Shown here: piece by piece, positions 16,324 through 26,063 of the stretch
How positions within the stretch are numbered: position 1 is the stretch's first letter
How the letters are laid out: each line of letters opens with the position of its first letter
Source of the DNA: Candidatus Heimdallarchaeota archaeon
Lineage (GTDB): Archaea; Asgardarchaeota; Heimdallarchaeia; Heimdallarchaeales; Kariarchaeaceae
DNA: 41,579 bases
Direction of reading: 5' to 3'
Assembly (NCBI GenBank): GCA_015522385.1
Contig: WAMJ01000259.1
Span: 1 to 41,579 of the forward strand
Made by a program: the position numbers and the translations under genes
The notes under the pieces: model-generated
The model's database searches: none
What the model was told of the DNA's origin: nothing
The model's input: only the letters and a program-made list of their open reading frames with translations

Positions 16324-17952
16324 TCACAATAGACCAGTGTCTGGATTCTCCAACACCAGATTCCTAAGTGCAACGACCGGTGGACTCCCATAGGACAGCA
16401 TCAAGTTGTGGAATTCCTTCAGTGAGAATTTTTCCCCTTTTTCCCTATGATAGTCATCCCGCAGTTTCTTAATCAGGAATTTTCCCAAACTATAGTTAAG
16501 GTACATGGGGTTTATGGTTCCACGGTTTGCTTCTATGGAAGCAGTGTCCTCGTTCATAAAAGCCTTTTCCATAAACAGCTTCTTAGCCTCATCGATGGTC
16601 ATGTCCCTGCAGTGCATCTTGATAGCCGCGATGTACCTGCAGTTACGGATTAGGGCTCCCATGAGTTGTCCTGCAAGCAGTACATCCCGATCAAATGGCT
16701 CATATCCAGATTCGTAAATCATCTCCTCACAATAGTGAGCCCAACCCTCTATCATGGTGATTGATCGTGCGAAGATCTTAGAGATCTCCGATTTTGAGGT
16801 TTTGTTATAGAGTAGTTGGAGATAGTGGCCGGGCCAAACCTCATGAATAGTAACCATCTCAAGAAAACCGTGGGAGAAGAATTGCATAAACTGTTCTCTC
16901 CTTTCTTTGGTCCATTTAGCATCTGGCGGTGTAATCCAGTAGTATGCTTCTGATGCCTCGGATTTCTCAAATGGCCCCGGGGTATTCATTGCAGCGAATC
17001 CAAACGACCTTGCGAACTCAGGTGTCTCGACAACCTTGCACTGCTCCGTCGTCGGAAGATCGACAATATCCGCTTTAACAAGCCAGTCCCGAGTTCGGTC
17101 CAAGCCCTTCTTGGCATATTCTACCAGTTCTTCGGGCGCGGGATGGTCTTCCTTTACCTTCTGTAGGAAGTCCTGTCCTCTCCTTTCCAGTAGATCCAAC
17201 ATCCTCCTATAATTGTTCTCCAAATCTTCCTCTCCGATTTTTAGGAGGGTGTCGACATCAAGTTCGACATTTTCGGTCATATTGAGCATTTTGAGAAACT
17301 TCTCCTCACCCAGTTGAAAATTCATGTGAGATCGTGGAAGGTACTCACTCTCCAATTTTTGTATAAAATTTGAGATTGCGTCACATGCGTCGACGTTGGC
17401 TTCGGACCACTGATCTATCAGTCTCTCGTCATCGGTTTGGACGATAAAGGAGATCAATCTATCCTGCAGATAGGTGAGAATCCCCCTGAGGAATTGGAGT
17501 GCCATAGTAATCTTCACCCGAGATAGACTTTTATCCATATTCAACAGTGCTATCTGTAGAAATTCCGGAATTGATCGCTCAATGGAGATGATGCTCATGA
17601 TTCGGTTGTCTACGGTATCGAATGACCGAGCAGCGTAGGATGTCTCTATTATCGCTAAGGGAAATACGTATGTCACAGGGTTGTCCTTGTAGGACCTCTC
17701 TTCCTCCAACCTGAACTTTTCGGTGAGGAGGGCATACCGAACCAGATCGTACTCAAATTGTTCGAACCTATCCTCCGACTTGTAAGATGATATGGTCCCA
17801 ATGTCTATTTCAATATCTGCCAGACGCGATCTTATCACCTCTGGACTGTAATCTTGCAATCTGCCATCAAACCGGTGTATACCTAGACCGTGGGCAACCA
17901 TTGGATTCGCTTCCAACCACCTGTCGACTATGTCTTGGATACCTTCTTCCAT
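16324..17952 (-). CDS. DUF885 family metallopeptidase-like protein
   Basis: 542 residues, near the normal size for DUF885 proteins (about 550-600). The signature HEVWPGHYLQ (H-E-x-x-P-G-H) sits about two thirds along, followed by GWAHYCEEMIYESGY with a further E-rich helix, consistent with a zinc-dependent gluzincin-like peptidase fold. No signal peptide, so it should act in the cytosol. Upstream half is mainly helical. Substrate unknown. It follows lipB by 37 bases on the same strand. Confidence 0.85.
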   Translation of the reverse strand: MEEGIQDIVDRWLEANPMVAHGLGIHRFDGRLQDYSPEVIRSRLADIEIDIGTISSYKSEDRFEQFEYDLVRYALLTEKFRLEEERSYKDNPVTYVFPLAIIETSYAARSFDTVDNRIMSIISIERSIPEFLQIALLNMDKSLSRVKITMALQFLRGILTYLQDRLISFIVQTDDERLIDQWSEANVDACDAISNFIQKLESEYLPRSHMNFQLGEEKFLKMLNMTENVELDVDTLLKIGEEDLENNYRRMLDLLERRGQDFLQKVKEDHPAPEELVEYAKKGLDRTRDWLVKADIVDLPTTEQCKVVETPEFARSFGFAAMNTPGPFEKSEASEAYYWITPPDAKWTKERREQFMQFFSHGFLEMVTIHEVWPGHYLQLLYNKTSKSEISKIFARSITMIEGWAHYCEEMIYESGYEPFDRDVLLAGQLMGALIRNCRYIAAIKMHCRDMTIDEAKKLFMEKAFMNEDTASIEANRGTINPMYLNYSLGKFLIKKLRDDYHREKGEKFSLKEFHNLMLSYGSPPVVALRNLVLENPDTGLL

Positions 17953-17989
17953 AACATGGAATTTTCCCTATTTACATAAGGATTTAGGG

Positions 17990-18643
17990 TCAGGCAACAA
18001 TACGATCAAAATTCAGCAGTATCCATTCTCGCAGTTCTGAGATGGAGACTCGCCTTCCCAGCTCCACGCTGAGTGTGCTAACTGGTAGGCTCAATCCACA
18101 CGGTACTATGTATGTAAATGGTGTCAGAGGGAGGTCCACATTGATGGCGAACCCATGGAGGGAGTAGCCCTCCTTAATCTGCATACCTACAGCAGCGAGT
18201 TTCCTCGGATTGTCATCTGCAGTCCAGACACCTGGATTGTCATCGTCAATTTTACATTGTATTCCAAAGGATTCGATGGTCTCTTTGACCAGTTGAAGAA
18301 CCTTCTTCACGAGATTGTAGGTACCGCCCAAAGTTGAGACTTTGCAGATCACGTACCCAACAAGTTGCCCGGGGCCGTGGTAGGTCGCGGACCCCCCCCG
18401 TTGCACACGGACAAGATCAATTCCCTTCTCCGCTAGCTGTTCTTTGTCCAGGACAAGATGCTCTTCCTTTGTCCTTCTGCCCAGTGTGACCACGGGTTTA
18501 TGCTCGAGAAGGTAAAGGACTGGATCGCCCCCACTCCGAACCTCCTCCATGGTCTGATACTGCTTCTCAAGCATGGAGGTATAATCCTGCACTCCCTCGA
18601 TGACAATTTTCCTAAAATTTGGCAACACGTGGATAGAGTCCAA
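17990..18643 (-). CDS. lipB: Lipoyl(octanoyl) transferase LipB
   Basis: Transfers octanoyl groups from acyl carrier protein to lipoyl-dependent proteins, the first step of lipoate assembly. Seen: RGGSATYHGPGQLVGY (82-97), the catalytic Lys148 in KLAAVGMQI, and the acyl-accepting Cys182 in VPCGL. Length 217 is normal. The start is a TTG at 18643; a TATA-like GTATAGT at 18664-18670 lies about 24 bases upstream, which favours this non-ATG start. No lipA or lipoylated dehydrogenase gene lies in the window. LipB is uncommon in archaea, where LplA-type ligases are usual, so a bacterial origin by transfer is possible. Confidence 0.9.
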   Translation of the reverse strand: MDSIHVLPNFRKIVIEGVQDYTSMLEKQYQTMEEVRSGGDPVLYLLEHKPVVTLGRRTKEEHLVLDKEQLAEKGIDLVRVQRGGSATYHGPGQLVGYVICKVSTLGGTYNLVKKVLQLVKETIESFGIQCKIDDDNPGVWTADDNPRKLAAVGMQIKEGYSLHGFAINVDLPLTPFTYIVPCGLSLPVSTLSVELGRRVSISELREWILLNFDRIVA

Positions 18644-18690
18644 TTTGCAAAAAAATCTTTTGAACTATACTACTCTAAAAGGGAATAAGC

Positions 18691-18698
18691 TAAATATT
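18691..18698 (+). promoter_or_regulatory. TATA-like element of the metzincin gene
   Basis: TAAATATT centred 24 bases before the GTG at 18718; points to a leaderless transcript starting with GTG. Confidence 0.55.
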
Positions 18699-18717
18699 TC
18701 TCTACAACCGATAACTT

Positions 18718-20181
18718 GTGAAGCTGTCCAAAGCACATCTTACTGCAATTTCCATTATCTCGGTTCTTATTATAGCTGGGGGTAGCTATCTGCTCTTGTC
18801 AAACTCAGCTTCACAGACCTTCGTTCCAACGGAGGGGCTGTACTGTGAATCAGGTCTGGACATTGCCTCTTCCTTCCCCAACAAGATGCAATACGGAGAC
18901 GGGCTTCAGCTCACTCTTCAGCTTGATCCCAAGGAGGACGCCTTCCTTCTTCAAGTCATTATCACTGTAGATTCCGGAGGAAAGGAGTACAAAGAGGGGA
19001 TAAGTTTTGACTTTCTGATGTTGGAGAAAGGTGACTCCATTTCGCTCCAACTCAATTACGGATCATCACTAGCGGGAAACAAGACATTCCTTGCTCTACA
19101 ACCTGGCAACTACTCCGTGAACAACATCGAGGTACAGTACATCTCCTGTCTTAGTAGCGAGACACAAACCATCACCCTAGGTCAACCATTTGAAGTTCTT
19201 CAAAATGGCATCGAGAACAGGGCAGCTTCTGCAACATGGGATGTGCGAACAACCGATATTAACACTTCGTCTGTAAGCGAGTCCAGTTTCACAGGCTCGC
19301 AATTTTCAGTTGACTCTTCTCCCCACCTCCAAAGAATTGAACTTAACACCTCGTTGAGCCTGTCTGGTGTCTTGCTTCTCAGGGTGGAGAATGTGGGATT
19401 GACCAACCTCTCCCTCTTTATCGACGGGTCGTTAAATGCAACATCAACAAACTCGACTGAATTCACCTTCCCACTTGTGACGTACGCGAACATGCACAAC
19501 CTGAGCCTTGTTCTGTACGTTGAGGGAGATACTTCTGCCACGATCAACATGCAGATGCTGACCAAGCGGATTAAGGTGATGACTGCGGTGATTGATGACC
19601 AGTGGTCATCGACATTCTCACCCCCTCAATATTATCTTGACCAGGTCAGTGAACGATTCACAATGTACTTCAACGTCAGTTTTGTCATATCAGTTTCAAT
19701 ACCCGTAGTTTACGAAGGAGGTTCAGATCTTTTCGACCTCATCGAATACTCCAAGGATCAGTTCGGAAAGGTGCTGGGGCTGACCACTTGGGGAAATGAT
19801 CGCGTCTACAATCCATCAAACTACGGTCTCAACATGCTTCTCATCCTGACAAACAAGACGATGGATCACTATGGAATTGTGATTGGGGATCAAGAGGGGC
19901 CCTACAACATCGCGGTTAATGCGGGTGGGAGTGTTTTCGCTGGGGGACAGAGATTGAGCTCATCGTGGGGGGACAACCTCTTCCAGCACGAGATAAGTCA
20001 TGTTTTTGGAGCTCTCGATCGCTACTCCTCTTCCGCTGCTCCATCTGTGATGACCAAGGCAAGTAGTGCCAGCGAGGTGCTCTCTGATATTCTAAATAAC
20101 AGGCTCTGGCTCACGCTCACACATTGGCTTCCTGAAGACCTTCTTCTCATGATGGAAGTTGTTTTGAATTTTTACTCTTAG
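18718..20181 (+). CDS. Exported metzincin-like zinc metalloprotease
   Basis: 487 residues starting at GTG. Residues 8-28 are a hydrophobic signal peptide or anchor (LTAISIISVLIIAGGSYLLL). The body to about 290 is Ser/Thr/Asn-rich and beta-like, with many N-x-S/T sites, as in exported proteins. The C-terminal part has the active site: His424-Glu425, His428, Gly431 and Asp434 in HEISHVFGALD, that is H-E-x-x-H-x-x-G-x-x-D, and a Met-turn candidate SVMT with Met445. H-E-x-x-H-x-x-G-x-x-D plus Met-turn is the metzincin signature with Asp as third ligand, as in snapalysin. It lacks obvious similarity to any named family elsewhere. The protein ends only 42 residues after the Met. Likely a surface or secreted endopeptidase. 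Converges with the next gene by a 4-base overlap. Confidence 0.75.
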   Translation: MKLSKAHLTAISIISVLIIAGGSYLLLSNSASQTFVPTEGLYCESGLDIASSFPNKMQYGDGLQLTLQLDPKEDAFLLQVIITVDSGGKEYKEGISFDFLMLEKGDSISLQLNYGSSLAGNKTFLALQPGNYSVNNIEVQYISCLSSETQTITLGQPFEVLQNGIENRAASATWDVRTTDINTSSVSESSFTGSQFSVDSSPHLQRIELNTSLSLSGVLLLRVENVGLTNLSLFIDGSLNATSTNSTEFTFPLVTYANMHNLSLVLYVEGDTSATINMQMLTKRIKVMTAVIDDQWSSTFSPPQYYLDQVSERFTMYFNVSFVISVSIPVVYEGGSDLFDLIEYSKDQFGKVLGLTTWGNDRVYNPSNYGLNMLLILTNKTMDHYGIVIGDQEGPYNIAVNAGGSVFAGGQRLSSSWGDNLFQHEISHVFGALDRYSSSAAPSVMTKASSASEVLSDILNNRLWLTLTHWLPEDLLLMMEVVLNFYS

Positions 20182-20693
20182 AGGTGGTGTAACTCGTATT
20201 CCTTAAGAATAGAGACTGCATTCTTGGTCAACTCTTCCTCCATCTGGAGGTGTGTCGTCAGAAGCTGCCTTAGGGTGATCTCACCGTAGACCTCGTGCCT
20301 GATCTTGAACTTGTCCCACTCCTCCTCTTCCTTTAGGGGGAAGAGAGCTCTGAACAGTTTCGCTCTCGCGTCCATAAATTCCCTGAGGTTCGCCTTAACC
20401 GACTCATCCTCAATGTCAATCTTTTCAAGAAACTTGTCTGGGTTGTAGTCCCTCGTCTCGGGGACGTCCTCTCCCTTGACCATCCTCTGTACTCTCTCGG
20501 CAAATACTTCTGCTGCGTGCTGGAGGATAACGAGGGCCTCAAGTGGGGAGTATTTCCCATACTCGTCACCCTCTGGTTTGTAGTTCACTGCTGCCCTGTC
20601 CTTTCCCCAGAAAGCCGAGTGGAGGATTCCACTGGTCGCTGACAGCCTTGCATGTAATTCATCCTTGGGTAGAGGTTCAATCATACTCCCCAT
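20178..20693 (-). CDS. DinB-like four-helix-bundle protein
   Basis: 171 residues, helical, with the DinB-type closing motif HEVYGEITLRQLLTTHLQMEEEL (a His, then Y/G-E-I-T-L, then a second His a helix-turn later) near residues 134-156 and an earlier His in LQHAAEVF (about 57-64). In DinB/YfiT proteins three His bind a metal. The exact third ligand is not sure, so a metal-dependent thiol or glutathione-like transferase is inferred only by fold. No partner evident; it lies between alaS and the metzincin. Confidence 0.6.
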   Translation of the reverse strand: MGSMIEPLPKDELHARLSATSGILHSAFWGKDRAAVNYKPEGDEYGKYSPLEALVILQHAAEVFAERVQRMVKGEDVPETRDYNPDKFLEKIDIEDESVKANLREFMDARAKLFRALFPLKEEEEWDKFKIRHEVYGEITLRQLLTTHLQMEEELTKNAVSILKEYELHHL

Positions 20694-20731
20694 CCCACAA
20701 TAATTCTTTTTAATTTGTCCCTATCTTACAC

Positions 20732-23527
20732 CTAATTGGAAAGTGAATTCTTCACAATTTCCCAGCTCTTATCCAATGCTTCAGAAATATTTTCTGGTTT
20801 GCTCCCACCACCAGATAGGACGTCCTTGTTTCCTCCTCCGCCTCCTCCAACGATCTTTCCGAGAGAACGGATGATCGGTGTGAGCTGGGTCTTCATCCCT
20901 GCAGACCGGCAGACGACTATCCCTGCACGTCCCTCGTCCTTACCCAAGATCACCCCGATGAAGTTTCCTTGATCCTTGGTCGCAGTGGACAGCTTCTCCC
21001 CCAGTTGAATCAGGTCATTCAAGGGTGCATCCTGCCTCATGATGGCTACCCTGTAGACTGTACCTCCGACCTCTAGCTCCTTCGCCTTCTCGATGACCTG
21101 CGGGATACGTGCTTCCGCTAGATCCTTGGAGAGCTTGGAGATCTGCTTACCTCTCTCCTTCCACTCGTTGAAGAATCTTTCTGAGGTCTTTGGAAGGTCC
21201 TCGGGGTTGACGCTGAATACACTGGATGAGTGGGCAAGGAGGTGGTACTGATGCTGGCTTGAAGCAACTGCCTTCTTCCCTGCGGTCAGCGTTATTCTCA
21301 CGATTCCGTCTTGGATTCTCTCCGAACCCAGTATCTTGATGTAGCCTAAATCTCCAGTTTGGTGTGCGTGAGTACCACCACACGCCTCGGTGTCTATTCC
21401 AGGGATCTCAATGATCCTCAGCTCTTCGCCTGGGACAACACCTCCTTGGTAGATGGTGAAGCCGTACTTCTGCTCAGCCTCTTGGCGAGGAAGTACATGC
21501 TTTATGATCTCACGGTTGTCCATGACAACCTCGTTCGCGACCATCTCGATCTCGTCTAGGGTCTCCCTGTCGAGGTTCTCCCAATGTGTGATATCCAGTC
21601 TCCCACGTTCCGTCGTCTTGTCGGCCCCTGCCTGCCAGATGTGTGGTCCTAATACCTTGCGAGCCGCCCCTCCCACGATGTGCACCGCGGTGTGGTGCCG
21701 CATCAATGCCTGTCTTCTCTCCCAGTCGATCTCCAGTCTCACGGTTGAACCCACCTTGAGGGACTTCAGTGGACTGTCAAGTTTGTGGACAATTGCATCC
21801 CCAAACTTCTTGACATCAATGACTTGTCGTGTAGATTTCCCAAACCTGAGAATCCCGTGATCCTCCGCCTGCCCTCCTCCGATAGGATAGAAGATGGTTC
21901 TGTCAAAGACAAGATGACCAGTGTCGAAGACCGCCAGGACCTTAGCCTTGATCTCCCGCTTGTACGGGATGTCATAGTACATCTTCTTTGTCTTGAACTC
22001 CTTGAGCCGATCAAGTTGGAATTCCTCCTCGATCTTCTCCTCGGTCTCTTCAACCGATCCGCTGCTTATCCTGTTGTAGAAGTCCCCCGGTATCTCGATC
22101 TCCTTTCCCTTCTCGGATGCTATGGACTGCACGATCTCTGGGCTTATCCCCCTGCTCTCGTAGAGTTCGATGAGCTTCTCCGTCGTCACCTTTCCCTTGC
22201 TCTTGAGCAGCTGTTCCACGTATCGCGTCCCGGACTTGATGGTCTTCCTATACCTCGCCCTCTCCACGTCGATGATCGTCTCGATGAAGGAGGATATCTC
22301 CTTGAGTCGTGGGTAGGTCTGTGAGACATACATGATCTGCCGTGAGATCAGCTCTGAGATGTCAAGATCAAAATTATTCATCTCGCTGAGGGTGAACATC
22401 CTGCGCAGAACAGTTCTGACGTTGTAACCACCCCCGACATTGCTAGGAATAGCACCGTCTGCGAGCGCGAAGGATACGGTTCGTGAGTGGTCTCCAATGG
22501 CGTAGAGCGCCTCCACACCAGCGAGCTTCTCGTTGAGCTCGGGCAGGGTCATCCCCAGCCTCTCCGCGATACCAGAGCGGGCCGATTTGATGTCGGTGAT
22601 CTCGTTGACATCGAGTAGACCAGCGAGTATTGAGTATTTCGAGACGAGGTCCCTGTCATACTCCAGCCCACTCTCCTTGAGGAGGTAGTCCCAGACTGGA
22701 CCGAATGTGGACTCGTAAATGGTGGGTGTGCCCTGAGAGAACCAGCCGACCCTCTCTGCACCCCAGCCAACGTCGATGACTCTGAGATCCATCTCCCTGT
22801 ACCCACCGCCAGGTAGGTTCTGGTACTGCATGAATACCGAGTTTACGATCTCCGTGCCGTAGGCCATGGACTCGAGATTTGGACCAAAGTTCCCACCACC
22901 TGCCCAGATGTTCTCGGTGTAGGTGATCTGTTCGGGTTCGATCTTAAGCACGTTGGTCAGGAAGTCGAAATTCAGGTCGATGCACCTGTCCATCCAGTAC
23001 CCCCCCTTCAACCCCTCACCATTGAAGGCATGCTGACCGAACATGATAAAGCTGGACAGATGTCGTCCCGTCCTCCCGATGTTGTCGAGGTCGTTGAACT
23101 CACCCCCGAATCTAAGGCAGGGTTGGGGGATGGTCAGGGGATTCGCAGGTGGCTTGACAGCACCACTCGTTACGTAAGGTTGGAAGGTGGCGATGCTTGC
23201 GATGGTGAACTCTATGTCATCCCTCCACCTTGCCACAACAGGGTAAGGGTCAATTGGAGTGTGACCATTCTTCTGGAAGAACTTGGTCAGGTTATTTATT
23301 GTCTGGTGGAAATCCCAGTTGGGGCCCTTGCGACCGATGAATTTGTATCCACCCTCGCACTCAGTCTCCCCACAGGTGGTTCGATCCGGATCAAGAGTCC
23401 AATAGCTCAAATCACAGTTACTGCATTTCTTCCTGATGAATCCTTTGTCCTTAAAGAGCTCAACTTTGTAGCTCTCCGGGGTGAAAATCTTCTTCAGTTC
23501 TTTCTTGTTCACCATCTTTAATCCCAT
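20732..23527 (-). CDS. alaS: Alanyl-tRNA synthetase (archaeal type)
   Basis: 931 residues (archaeal enzymes about 900). It charges tRNA-Ala. Seen: archaeal-specific N-terminal zinc site CSNCDLSYW...TTCGETEC (about 35-60), aminoacylation core with FTIASIATFQPYV and ALADGAIPSNVGGGYNVR, editing domain with HHTAVHI (H-x-x-x-H) and CGGTHAHQTG further on, and a Gly-rich C-Ala tail (VGGGGGGNKDVLSGGG). Two starts are possible: ATG at 23527 (MGLKMVNKK) or ATG at 23515 (MVNKKELKK). A TATA-like TTTATC at 23544-23549 would put transcription start near 23521, which slightly favours 23515. Divergent from priL with an 84-base shared promoter region. Confidence 0.95.
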   Translation of the reverse strand: MGLKMVNKKELKKIFTPESYKVELFKDKGFIRKKCSNCDLSYWTLDPDRTTCGETECEGGYKFIGRKGPNWDFHQTINNLTKFFQKNGHTPIDPYPVVARWRDDIEFTIASIATFQPYVTSGAVKPPANPLTIPQPCLRFGGEFNDLDNIGRTGRHLSSFIMFGQHAFNGEGLKGGYWMDRCIDLNFDFLTNVLKIEPEQITYTENIWAGGGNFGPNLESMAYGTEIVNSVFMQYQNLPGGGYREMDLRVIDVGWGAERVGWFSQGTPTIYESTFGPVWDYLLKESGLEYDRDLVSKYSILAGLLDVNEITDIKSARSGIAERLGMTLPELNEKLAGVEALYAIGDHSRTVSFALADGAIPSNVGGGYNVRTVLRRMFTLSEMNNFDLDISELISRQIMYVSQTYPRLKEISSFIETIIDVERARYRKTIKSGTRYVEQLLKSKGKVTTEKLIELYESRGISPEIVQSIASEKGKEIEIPGDFYNRISSGSVEETEEKIEEEFQLDRLKEFKTKKMYYDIPYKREIKAKVLAVFDTGHLVFDRTIFYPIGGGQAEDHGILRFGKSTRQVIDVKKFGDAIVHKLDSPLKSLKVGSTVRLEIDWERRQALMRHHTAVHIVGGAARKVLGPHIWQAGADKTTERGRLDITHWENLDRETLDEIEMVANEVVMDNREIIKHVLPRQEAEQKYGFTIYQGGVVPGEELRIIEIPGIDTEACGGTHAHQTGDLGYIKILGSERIQDGIVRITLTAGKKAVASSQHQYHLLAHSSSVFSVNPEDLPKTSERFFNEWKERGKQISKLSKDLAEARIPQVIEKAKELEVGGTVYRVAIMRQDAPLNDLIQLGEKLSTATKDQGNFIGVILGKDEGRAGIVVCRSAGMKTQLTPIIRSLGKIVGGGGGGNKDVLSGGGSKPENISEALDKSWEIVKNSLSN

Positions 23528-23580
23528 AGGGTTTTCGACTATTGATAAATTTCGTTATGGTCTCCTCGTTGTCTACATCC

Positions 23581-23588
23581 TTAAATAT
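23581..23588 (+). promoter_or_regulatory. TATA-like element of the primase operon
   Basis: TTAAATAT centred about 28 bases before the ATG at 23612. Confidence 0.6.
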
Positions 23589-23611
23589 CCAAAACCGAAT
23601 TTCAATATGTC

Positions 23612-25039
23612 ATGGCTCTCCCAGCGTGGTTCCCCTTCAGAAAAGTCGAGAACTCGGTAGTTGGAGAGGACGACCAGAAGAAACTGACGAAAGGCAGGGT
23701 CATGCTCCTCTCCGGTAAGCTACCGCAGAGACTCCTGAAGCAGGAGGTCTTTGAGACACACGAAGAGTTCATGACAAGGGCAGACCGGGAGATCTTGGGT
23801 CACGGGCTCCTCCGTATAGCTGCGGCCTCGGACATGAAGGTCGCATCTTGGCTTGTCGAGACGGAGGGAGACCTCTTCTACGAACGTTTCAAGGCCAGCT
23901 TGAAAACCGAGAAGGACGCTATACTTGACTACCTCTATGGCGATCTTGCAATAAGTGGTGAGGAACTTTCCCGAAGACTCGACGAGGATGTTCTTGTCAA
24001 ATTCCACTTCGTCAACCCACTGGAGCAGAGAAGACGTAAACTACTGCGTGACTCGAATATCCTACGGGATCGATCTGGGCTTAAGGATGTCCTCGCTATC
24101 CGGTACACTCAGGTTCCCGATGTCCTCAAGCAACGAAAATTCGTCCTCTACCACGGATGGATACTCGGGACAACGGAGTCGCTGCTCTCGGTGATCAAGA
24201 AGCGGTTCGAGCACCTGTTGAAAAGCCGGATCAGTGAAATAGGTGAGAGGCTTGAGAGCACACCAGCCTTGGGCCGTATGTCATCATCGATTCTTGAATT
24301 CCTCGAAGACGAGGATACCAAACCCCTGATCAAACCTCGGTACGAATCCTTCGGTATCGACCACATCGAACTCGATGGGAGTGTCGAGGAGAACGTGCTC
24401 ATCCTGCCACCGTGCCTGCAAGACCTCATTCACAAGGTGAACGCTACGGGTTACCTCACCCACTGGGAACGTTTCCAGCTCGGTATCTTCCTCAAGGTGA
24501 CCGGTATGCCCATCGAGGAGCAACTGAGGTACTGGTACAATAAGGCAGTTGACAACATCGGTATGACTTTCGAGGAGTTCAGCAATAGAGCCGGCTACAT
24601 CATCCGCCATATCTATGGGATGGAAGGGGGGAAAATAGATTACACCATGCCCTCGTGCAAGACCATACAGGACAAGATGCACTGCACCTTTAAGCACAAC
24701 AACGTGGAAACCGTTTCTAAGATGCTCGCAGACATCATAGATATGATCGAAAAACCAGCACTGAAGGAGAGTAGAACCGTTATAGCCCGGAATATAGTGT
24801 CTAGCACCTACCAGTTCGATGCCAATAAGGCATGCCGGCACTTCCTTAGCTTCATCACGGGTGACCTCTCCTCCTCTCCTCCCGTGATCTCTCATCCACT
24901 ACAGTACCTGAGGATGGCGAAGGAGAAGGGTCTAGTCTTCGAGCTGAAGATGGCGCCAAGCGGTGAGCCCGTCAACCTTGAGGATCCTCCAGAGGATACC
25001 TCGGAACCAATAAGTTCTCAGGAGGCCTCTGATGACTGA
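23612..25039 (+). CDS. priL: DNA primase large subunit PriL
   Basis: Regulatory iron-sulfur subunit of the archaeal/eukaryotic primase. The helical N-terminal half (FMTRADREILGHGLLRIAA) is followed by a C-terminal 4Fe-4S domain with candidate ligands Cys268 (LPPCL), Cys349 (MPSCKTI), Cys358 (KMHCTF) and Cys408 (KACRHFL), and the helix HWERFQLGIFLKVTGM (284-299) typical of PriL/PRIM2. Length 475 is above the 330-400 of many archaea. The Fe-S domain aids primer initiation. Its last 8 bases overlap priS, so the two subunits are translationally coupled. Confidence 0.9.
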   Translation: MALPAWFPFRKVENSVVGEDDQKKLTKGRVMLLSGKLPQRLLKQEVFETHEEFMTRADREILGHGLLRIAAASDMKVASWLVETEGDLFYERFKASLKTEKDAILDYLYGDLAISGEELSRRLDEDVLVKFHFVNPLEQRRRKLLRDSNILRDRSGLKDVLAIRYTQVPDVLKQRKFVLYHGWILGTTESLLSVIKKRFEHLLKSRISEIGERLESTPALGRMSSSILEFLEDEDTKPLIKPRYESFGIDHIELDGSVEENVLILPPCLQDLIHKVNATGYLTHWERFQLGIFLKVTGMPIEEQLRYWYNKAVDNIGMTFEEFSNRAGYIIRHIYGMEGGKIDYTMPSCKTIQDKMHCTFKHNNVETVSKMLADIIDMIEKPALKESRTVIARNIVSSTYQFDANKACRHFLSFITGDLSSSPPVISHPLQYLRMAKEKGLVFELKMAPSGEPVNLEDPPEDTSEPISSQEASDD

Positions 25040-26063
25040 CAACCAGAATTCGGATGGCCAGTCCGGTAAGAAGGTCGTCTTCAAACCATCCATTTCCGAC
25101 GAACAGCTCAAGACCTACTACAGGGATCACTTCAACATCACGCTCCTCTGGAAGGTGCTGGACAGGGAGAGTTTCCCCCGTCGTGAATTTGGTTTCGACC
25201 GGACTGGACACTACTTCACAAGGAACAAGTCGTTCTCCCAACCGGAGGACCTCAAGGAGTACATGAGCATCTATCCAATAAGAGCGGCTTATGCGGGAGC
25301 AATCTACGCTGATCCAGTGAGAACCAAGACCAAGAAGTACAGTGCCTTCACCATCCATGACACCGAGTGGGTGGGTAGGGAGTTGATCTTCGACCTCGAC
25401 GCCAGCGACTACGACCCCGTTCGGCAGTGCAGTTGCAAGGGCAGGGATGTCTGCGAGATCTGCTGGGGACTTATGCAGGACGCTGCCCTGATCATGGACG
25501 AGACACTGCGGATTGACTTCGGCTTCAAAAAACTGCAGTGGGTTTTCACGGGTGGAAGGGGATACCACTGCTGGGTGCTCGACAAGGAGACTCTGACACT
25601 CAATCAGGAACAGCGTTCTGGACTGGTGAATTACATGCAGTTGATCAACGATCCCGGGGGAGACCAGAGGATTGAGAAGATCAACAATGACTCAATCCTC
25701 CTCAAGGAACGTATCTTCCGAATGCTCACGGAGAGATTCGTACTCGAAACAAAAGCGAAGGTCTTCGAGGAGATAGGGATCAAGAAGACCGCACGGGCCA
25801 CGATGGTCAAGAAGATTGAGCAGAAGTTGTACCAGAAAATCATCGACATCATCCCGCAAAAGATACCCCACAACCAGTTCTTCGATCTAATGGTGAAGTA
25901 TAGGTATGCAAGGATCGACCACAAGGTGACGATAGATACCCGTAGGTTGATCAGACTCCCAGGATCTGTCCACTACCACACGGGTTACGTCGGGCAGTAC
26001 ATCGACAACCCCGAGTCATTCTATCCAGAGGACGCGAAGCACATACAGGACATAACTGGATAG
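25032..26063 (+). CDS. priS: DNA primase catalytic (small) subunit PriS
   Basis: Archaeo-eukaryotic primase polymerase subunit, 343 residues (normal 330-400). Catalytic acids are Asp121 and Asp123 in IFDLDASD, a zinc-binding group follows (Cys133, Cys135, Cys141, Cys144), then the GGRGYHCW motif (174-181) that contacts the nucleotide, and a third-acid/basic region VDHKVT/IDHKVTIDTRRLIRLPGSVHYHTG near 296-320. It makes RNA/DNA primers at replication forks. Overlaps the end of priL by 8 bases. Confidence 0.95.
   Translation: MTDNQNSDGQSGKKVVFKPSISDEQLKTYYRDHFNITLLWKVLDRESFPRREFGFDRTGHYFTRNKSFSQPEDLKEYMSIYPIRAAYAGAIYADPVRTKTKKYSAFTIHDTEWVGRELIFDLDASDYDPVRQCSCKGRDVCEICWGLMQDAALIMDETLRIDFGFKKLQWVFTGGRGYHCWVLDKETLTLNQEQRSGLVNYMQLINDPGGDQRIEKINNDSILLKERIFRMLTERFVLETKAKVFEEIGIKKTARATMVKKIEQKLYQKIIDIIPQKIPHNQFFDLMVKYRYARIDHKVTIDTRRLIRLPGSVHYHTGYVGQYIDNPESFYPEDAKHIQDITG

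Noticed and set aside
24972..25568. Minus-strand open frame of 198 residues
   Set aside because: Antisense to the primase genes priL/priS; typical shadow frame of a high-quality coding region.
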